Origin: UBA1422 sp963676385
Lineage (GTDB): Bacteria; Bacillota; Clostridia; Peptostreptococcales; Anaerovoracaceae
Assembly: GCA_963676385.2 (NCBI GenBank)
Contig: CAXXMM010000007.1
Location: 62,001 to 126,000, forward strand
Length of the DNA stretch: 64,000 nt
Direction of reading: 5' to 3'
Shown here in pieces: positions 60,039-64,000 of the stretch; position 1 is the stretch's first letter; each line of letters starts with the position of its first letter. The notes beneath the pieces are model-generated. The model saw nothing but the letters and a program-made list of their open reading frames with translations, was not told where the DNA came from and searched no databases. Made by a program: the position numbers and the translations under genes.

Positions 60039-60683
60039 CTATTTATGTAAGAAGCGAGAAATTCTTTTGTATAGCAGGAAGGTAATAATAGAGTTGGCTC
60101 CTGCCTTGATTAAATTAAATCCAATGATAAAGGGAATCATTTCCATGACCGCTTTGAGGGGATAGCCGTAGAAAATAGGATCCAAAACAATATTCGCCGC
60201 TGCCATCATTAAGGTCATGGTCAAGGTTCCGGCAGCCATGGCAATGACCGCTCCCTTTCTGGATTTATTCTTCCTATAAATTAATCCGGCCACCAATACA
60301 AAGGACCCGGTTGCCAAAATATGCATGACGATACCAAACCAGCCACTGGCCGCACTTACTGTAATGCCCTGAATCAAGGCAGTCACAACGGTGATTGAAA
60401 TACCTGCCAACGGTCCGAAGGCGAAGGCTCCTATGAAAATAGGGATGTCCGCCGGGTCATATTCCAAAAACGGCATAGCCGGGAATATGGGAAAGTGAAT
60501 TTGTACCAGAATGATGGAAATGGCCACCAACATGCCCATTTTGGCCAGTTTGATGGTTTTGTTTTGCTGTGACAAATTGCCGGTGGTGCAGTTTGGGGCG
60601 ACGGTCTCCTTTGGTGCGCTTGGGCTGCTTTTCGCTGCCTCCGTCAGGTTGTCTTCCATTGGTTTGTTTTGATTTTCTTTCAT
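60039..60683 (-). CDS. ribU: Riboflavin ECF transporter S component RibU
   Basis: A 214-residue membrane protein. A polar N-terminal tail (about 1-45) is followed by six hydrophobic helices. FPIFPAMPFLEYDPADIPIF is the RibU signature of the first loop, and GPLAGISITVVTALIQGITV follows. RibU binds riboflavin and is energised by a shared EcfAAT module encoded elsewhere. The start MKENQNK has AAAAGGAGG upstream. The FMN riboswitch and consensus promoter in its leader confirm the substrate. Confidence 0.92.
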   Translation of the reverse strand: MKENQNKPMEDNLTEAAKSSPSAPKETVAPNCTTGNLSQQNKTIKLAKMGMLVAISIILVQIHFPIFPAMPFLEYDPADIPIFIGAFAFGPLAGISITVVTALIQGITVSAASGWFGIVMHILATGSFVLVAGLIYRKNKSRKGAVIAMAAGTLTMTLMMAAANIVLDPIFYGYPLKAVMEMIPFIIGFNLIKAGANSIITFLLYKRISRFLHK

Positions 60684-60743
60684 TGTTGATTCCTCCTTTT
60701 GCAATGCAAAAAATGTGAGTGGAATCTGTCAGGTCGAATAAAT

Positions 60744-60771
60744 CAAGCCTTGAAATTTCTTCCAAGGCTTG
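60744..60771 (-). terminator. Terminator stem of the FMN riboswitch expression platform
   Basis: CAAGCCTTGG and CAAGGCTTG pair around an AAATTT-type loop directly downstream of the aptamer. The minus-strand tail ATTTATT is only moderately T-rich. It presumably forms when FMN is bound. Confidence 0.65.
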
Positions 60772-60792
60772 CACATAAATACCAAGTATTCA

Positions 60793-60927
60793 CGTTTCTT
60801 TCATCCGGACTATACCGTCGGTCCCGGGATCTAACCGGATCTGCCTTGCGGCTCGCGGACTTGTGGCAAAAGGTTGTCTCCTTCGCCCATTACCGCCGGT
60901 GAGGAATTACACCTCGCCCTGAAACAG
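60793..60927 (-). ncRNA. FMN riboswitch (RFN element)
   Basis: On the minus strand the conserved blocks occur in order: AGGGCGAGGTGTAATTCC, TCACCGGCGGTAAT, GTCCGCGAGC, GATCCGGTTAGATCCCGG, and GGACCGACGGTATAGTCC followed by GGATGAAAGA. These are the hallmark helices and loops of the RFN element that binds flavin mononucleotide. It lies between a consensus promoter and ribU, so high FMN should switch riboflavin uptake off. Confidence 0.95.
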
Positions 60928-60943
60928 ATATGATACGTGTGTT

Positions 60944-60973
60944 ATTATACCGCCCTTAGGCCAACATTGTCAA
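60944..60973 (-). promoter_or_regulatory. Consensus promoter of the riboswitch-ribU transcript
   Basis: Perfect TTGACA (60973-60968) and perfect TATAAT (60949-60944) on the minus strand are separated by 18 bases; the aptamer begins about 17 bases downstream. Confidence 0.85.
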
Positions 60974-60985
60974 GGGGGCAAGAGT

Positions 60986-62437
60986 CTAGCAGGTCAGCCG
61001 ATAAATGGCCTCCGCATAGATTTTCGTCATGGTTATTAGTTGTTCAATTTCGATAAATTCGTCCTTTTGATGGGCCACTTCCCGTTCTCCGTGAAAAGAT
61101 GAGCCAAAGGCAACACAGTGATCCATGGCTCTGGCATAGGTACCGCCGCCAATGACCAAGGGTTGGCTTTCCATGTCTCCGGTCTGATCCCGGTAGCAAT
61201 CCATCAAAGTTACAATAAATGGATCATCCAAAGGTCGGTACAATGGTTTGTGATGTAAAGATTTGAGAATCCCAAAATGATATCGATTCATCAAAGGCAT
61301 CAAAGCATCGTACACAGCATCCGCCTCATAAGTAACCGGGTATCTGATATTGATGGTCAACCGGGCAGCTTTTGGATCCATTTCCACCATCCCCACATTG
61401 AGAATCAGTTTTCCCGAAGGTTCGTCTTCAAAGCCGCAACCCAAAGAAGCTCCATCCAGTTCATATCCAATGTAACGGTTATAAAAATCAATAAAGTCGT
61501 TTACGTCTTCGTTGCTAAAGGACAGGTCCCCTAAGAACTCCATCATAATGGAAATGGCATTGATGCCGGTTTCCGGTCTTGCCCCATGGGCAGAGACCCC
61601 GGTTGTAACAATCTCCAAAGTTTTGCCAATCATCTTAGTTCGAATTTGTGCCTTTGTTCTTTCCCGAAACGCCGAAACACTGTTTTTGATTTCTTCATAC
61701 ATTTCTTTTCTGTCTGCTCGCAGGATAACTCTGGCATTGGCTGCTACCATGTTAGGTGTCTCCCCACCTCGAAAACTTCGAAGTTCCAGTCCCTTGGCCT
61801 CGGATTTTGCAAATTTCTTGGCGATATCAAAGACTAAAATTCCCTTTTCTCCGTGAATTGCAGGGAACTCCGCATCCGGGGTGAACCCAAAGTCCGGCGC
61901 TTTCACCTTTTCAAGATAGCGCCCCATGCCAATCCAACCGGTCTCTTCATCCAAACCAAGAATTAATCGAACCCGTTTCTGTGAAATCAATCCACAGTCT
62001 TTCAACGCTTTCATGGCATAAAATACGGAAACAGCAGGTCCCTTATTGTCAATGGCACCTCTCCCATATAGCTTTCCGTTTTCCACCTGGCCTGCAAAAG
62101 GAGGGTGGGTCCATCCATCCCCCTCCGGCACCGTATCCAGATGGCAAACAATGCCCATAGTTTCATGGTTTACAGCGGTGACGTTTCCTTTGTCGTCGGT
62201 TAAATAGCCGCCAAAATCCAAATGGCCGCCATAATTGTCAACGTTCTCTGGTTCGAAACCTTCTTTTTCACCTAAGTTCAGCATATACATAAAAGCCTGC
62301 TGTACGCCGGCACCAAAAGGCATGTCTCCCTCCGAGGGGCTCACCACACTTCGGATCCCAATCAACTCCTTAAGGGTAGCAACCATTGCTTCCTTGTTTT
62401 CGTCAATATGATTTTGTAGTTGCTCTTTGTAAGTCAT
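60986..62437 (-). CDS. Sapep/PepV-family M20 dipeptidase
   Basis: A 483-residue zinc dipeptidase of the PepV group, releasing amino acids from dipeptides (including beta-Ala or D-amino acid types) in the cytoplasm. Metal-binding motifs are GIVCHLDTVPEGDGW (about 96-110), GRGAIDNKGPAVSVFYAMKA and GLDEETGWIGMGRYLE. The lid domain with GETPNMVAANARVILRA and TTGVSAHGARPETGINA is typical, and GGGTYARAMDHCVAFG near the C-terminus supplies the last ligand. The start MTYKEQ follows GGAGGGGAC; the frame opens at 62470. It fits an amino-acid-fermenting lifestyle. Confidence 0.88.
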   Translation of the reverse strand: MTYKEQLQNHIDENKEAMVATLKELIGIRSVVSPSEGDMPFGAGVQQAFMYMLNLGEKEGFEPENVDNYGGHLDFGGYLTDDKGNVTAVNHETMGIVCHLDTVPEGDGWTHPPFAGQVENGKLYGRGAIDNKGPAVSVFYAMKALKDCGLISQKRVRLILGLDEETGWIGMGRYLEKVKAPDFGFTPDAEFPAIHGEKGILVFDIAKKFAKSEAKGLELRSFRGGETPNMVAANARVILRADRKEMYEEIKNSVSAFRERTKAQIRTKMIGKTLEIVTTGVSAHGARPETGINAISIMMEFLGDLSFSNEDVNDFIDFYNRYIGYELDGASLGCGFEDEPSGKLILNVGMVEMDPKAARLTINIRYPVTYEADAVYDALMPLMNRYHFGILKSLHHKPLYRPLDDPFIVTLMDCYRDQTGDMESQPLVIGGGTYARAMDHCVAFGSSFHGEREVAHQKDEFIEIEQLITMTKIYAEAIYRLTC

Positions 62438-62488
62438 GTCCCCTCCGTCTCTGGGTAATTTGGAAATCATCGGAACTCTAAGGGGTAA

Positions 62489-62716
62489 TTATTTCACTGC
62501 CTCAACTCTTAGTACATCTTCCGGATAGCTTTCCTTCAGCAGTCTTTCCACTACGCCTGTCAATGTCATCTGGGCGCCGGGACAACCTGCGCAATGGCCT
62601 TGCAGTCTTACTTTTACCACTTTGTCAGGGGTATATTCTACAAATTCGATATCTCCTCCGTCTCGCTGAAGAAAAGGTCTGATTTGTTCCAATCCTGCTT
62701 TAATTTTATCTTCCAT
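62489..62716 (-). CDS. NifU C-terminal-domain protein (Nfu-type Fe-S scaffold)
   Basis: A 75-residue single-domain protein of the Nfu family. RPFLQRDGGDIEFVEY leads into the cluster-binding CAGCPGAQMTL with the essential CxxC motif. Such small proteins carry and transfer [4Fe-4S] clusters; here plausible clients include IlvD, the ferredoxin and AddB. The second ATG (62716) is chosen because AAAGGAG lies seven bases upstream; 62722 is too close. It lies between the dipeptidase and the substrate-binding protein without clear operon partners. Confidence 0.9.
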   Translation of the reverse strand: MEDKIKAGLEQIRPFLQRDGGDIEFVEYTPDKVVKVRLQGHCAGCPGAQMTLTGVVERLLKESYPEDVLRVEAVK

Positions 62717-62794
62717 GTTCATTCTCCTTTGTGTTTTGTTTTGTTTGATTTATATACACTGTTATATATTTTACTATATACATGATATACAAGA

Positions 62795-64000
62795 TTACTT
62801 CTTAGACGTTTTTTTCGTTGCCGGTTCCACTGTATATACCGGGGAAACGGCATTTTTTACAATTCCATTAATAATAACCGCCCGCTCCGGATCACCTTGG
62901 TCATCAAATCGAATGACCCCGGATGCGCCTTGAAAGTCCTGTACATTTCCAAGGGCCTCAATGATTTTCTCTCCGTCCTCGGAGGTTTTGGCCGTTGTCA
63001 TGGCATCAATAGCCAACAAATAGGCATCAAACCCCAGCGCCGTGGCTTCCTCCGGTTGATTGCTACCATATTTCTTTTGGTAGGCCTGAAGAAACACATC
63101 TGCCATTTCCGTTTTAATATTACCGCTGTCATAAGCAGTGGGGAAAAATACGTTGCTCCACCTTGCATTGATGGCCGCCTGAACAAATTCGTCTTTTGCC
63201 CAAGACTCCGTTCCCAGAAAAGTCAAATTCAAATTCATTTTCTTTGCCTGTGCAATAATCTGAATCCCATCTTTTACGCCACCGGGAAGAAACACTACTG
63301 TGGCCCCAGAATCTTTGATTTTATTTAATTGATCGGTAAAATCTGTATCACCGGACAAATAGTTTTGATTTATCGCAATTGCGTCGTTGTCACCTGTCAA
63401 TGAAACCATTTTTTTGGAGTAAGAGGTGCTTAAAGCCATAGCATAATCATCGCCTTCTGGAATCATTACTGCAGCCTTTTTTGCCTTCAGGTTTTTGACC
63501 GTAAAAGTAGCCAACGCCTTTCCCTGATAGGCCTCAACGAAACATACCCTAAAATAATAAGGATTGTCTGTATTAACTAAAGGATTGGTGTTGGTAATGG
63601 TCAGTGCAGGAATGTGATTCTTCTGAAAAATCTCCCCTGCCAACATGGAAAATGCGCTTCCATAACTACCCAACACTACGGATGGTTTTTGCTGTACTAA
63701 GTTTCCAAGGGTTGTTTTGGCGGTGTTCAAATCCGACCCATTATCAGCATATACCAATTCCACTTTTTTGCCCAGTACCTCAGGGTAAAGCTGATTGGCA
63801 AGCTCAATTCCTTTTATTTCAGCAGAAGCGGCTTGGCTGTACTCTCCGGATATCGGCTCATACAAGGCAATTTTGACAGTATTATTGTCATCACCGTCCC
63901 CAAAAAAACCTTCAACAAAATTATCATATGTGGTGCAGCCGGACAAAGTCCCGATGCACAGAATCATAGTTACACAAAATAAGATGGATTTAAACTTCTT
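62795..64000 (-). CDS. Branched-chain amino acid-type ABC substrate-binding lipoprotein (5' end outside window)
   Basis: The reading frame is open to the window edge and reads KKFKSILFCVTMILCIGTLS followed by the lipobox cysteine in GTLSGCTTY, so the true start lies just beyond 64000. The mature ~375 residues form a periplasmic-binding fold of the LivJ/LivK (Peripla_BP_6) type: VKIALYEPISGEYSQAASAE, ANQLYPEVLGKKVELVYADN, SVVLGSYGSAFSMLAGEIF, FLGTESWAKDEFVQAA and GFDAYLLAIDAM. It would capture an amino acid or amide for an ABC importer; permease and ATPase genes are not in view. The C-terminus is lysine-rich (ATKKTSKK). Confidence 0.85.
   Translation of the reverse strand, partial: KKFKSILFCVTMILCIGTLSGCTTYDNFVEGFFGDGDDNNTVKIALYEPISGEYSQAASAEIKGIELANQLYPEVLGKKVELVYADNGSDLNTAKTTLGNLVQQKPSVVLGSYGSAFSMLAGEIFQKNHIPALTITNTNPLVNTDNPYYFRVCFVEAYQGKALATFTVKNLKAKKAAVMIPEGDDYAMALSTSYSKKMVSLTGDNDAIAINQNYLSGDTDFTDQLNKIKDSGATVVFLPGGVKDGIQIIAQAKKMNLNLTFLGTESWAKDEFVQAAINARWSNVFFPTAYDSGNIKTEMADVFLQAYQKKYGSNQPEEATALGFDAYLLAIDAMTTAKTSEDGEKIIEALGNVQDFQGASGVIRFDDQGDPERAVIINGIVKNAVSPVYTVEPATKKTSKK

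Noticed and set aside
1..64000. CRISPR arrays, tRNA or rRNA genes
   Set aside because: No regularly spaced short repeats, no cloverleaf-like segments and no rRNA signatures were noticed on reading both strands; a dedicated scan was not possible.

Overview
The window looks like a chromosomal segment of an anaerobic, low-to-mid-GC Firmicute, most likely an amino-acid-fermenting member of the Clostridia/Eubacteriales. This is inferred from gene content and not from any search. The supporting signs are a 2x[4Fe-4S] clostridial ferredoxin beside a Rex redox repressor, OadG/OadB-type sodium-pump subunits, iron-dependent alcohol dehydrogenases, ECF-type vitamin transporters, an FMN riboswitch, strong AGGAGG ribosome binding sites and consensus sigma-A promoters. 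Most genes lie on the minus strand.

Layout. 0-3.2 kb is accessory: remnants of Fic-family proteins and of a DUF4143-type ATPase, an unknown secreted protein and an exported NlpC/P60 wall hydrolase. 3.3-4.9 kb holds a plus-strand oadG-like/oadB pair behind a promoter and a hairpin-rich leader. 5.2-11.2 kb is an addB-addA recombination nuclease/helicase operon. 11.4-12.9 kb has small membrane proteins and a decayed exported protein. 13.0-21.1 kb is a six-gene catabolic operon (SDR, two class III aminotransferases, APC permease, ThDP enzyme, Fe-ADH). It faces a divergent TetR gene and has a perfect 37-bp palindrome on the operon promoter. 22-24.3 kb is an ECF S component divergent from a MocR regulator that lacks the usual PLP lysine. 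24.3-26.6 kb has HD, macro-domain and WYL proteins and a 33-residue membrane peptide. An IS30-family element (26.65-28.2 kb) and a SIR2-domain protein follow. 29.5-31.2 kb is a dimethylargininase-like gene and a GntR regulator sharing a palindrome.

31.3-35.8 kb carries two tandem fibronectin-III surface-protein genes. Each is preceded by a nearly identical ~256-bp leader with an intrinsic terminator, and each is broken by one frameshift. 35.9-43.2 kb (minus) is hydantoin/dihydropyrimidine hydrolysis (hydantoinase plus N-carbamoyl amidohydrolase) and a tight unit of CorA, a second Fe-ADH and two paralogous M50-like membrane proteins, one lacking the HExxH site. 43.3-44.5 kb is a DUF815 ATPase whose 3' end overlaps ridA on the other strand. 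44.5-51.4 kb is ilvBNCDA-ridA with a promoter and terminator-like leader. 51.5-53.8 kb has DUF554, an OGG-type glycosylase and a P-loop protein, and then the ferredoxin.

54.2-59.6 kb contains rex, acpP, an ABC-F ATPase, tsaD, rimI and tsaB. All except acpP carry multiple single-base indels, which reads as local consensus error and not biology. 59.6-64 kb has tsaE, an FMN-riboswitch-controlled ribU, a PepV-type dipeptidase, an Nfu-type Fe-S scaffold and a lipoprotein substrate-binding protein running off the right edge.

No tRNA, rRNA, CRISPR array or prophage was seen. The strongest candidates for something undescribed are the TetR-controlled catabolic operon, the CorA/Fe-ADH/paired M50-pseudoprotease operon, the duplicated terminator leaders on the surface-protein genes and the lysine-less MocR regulator.
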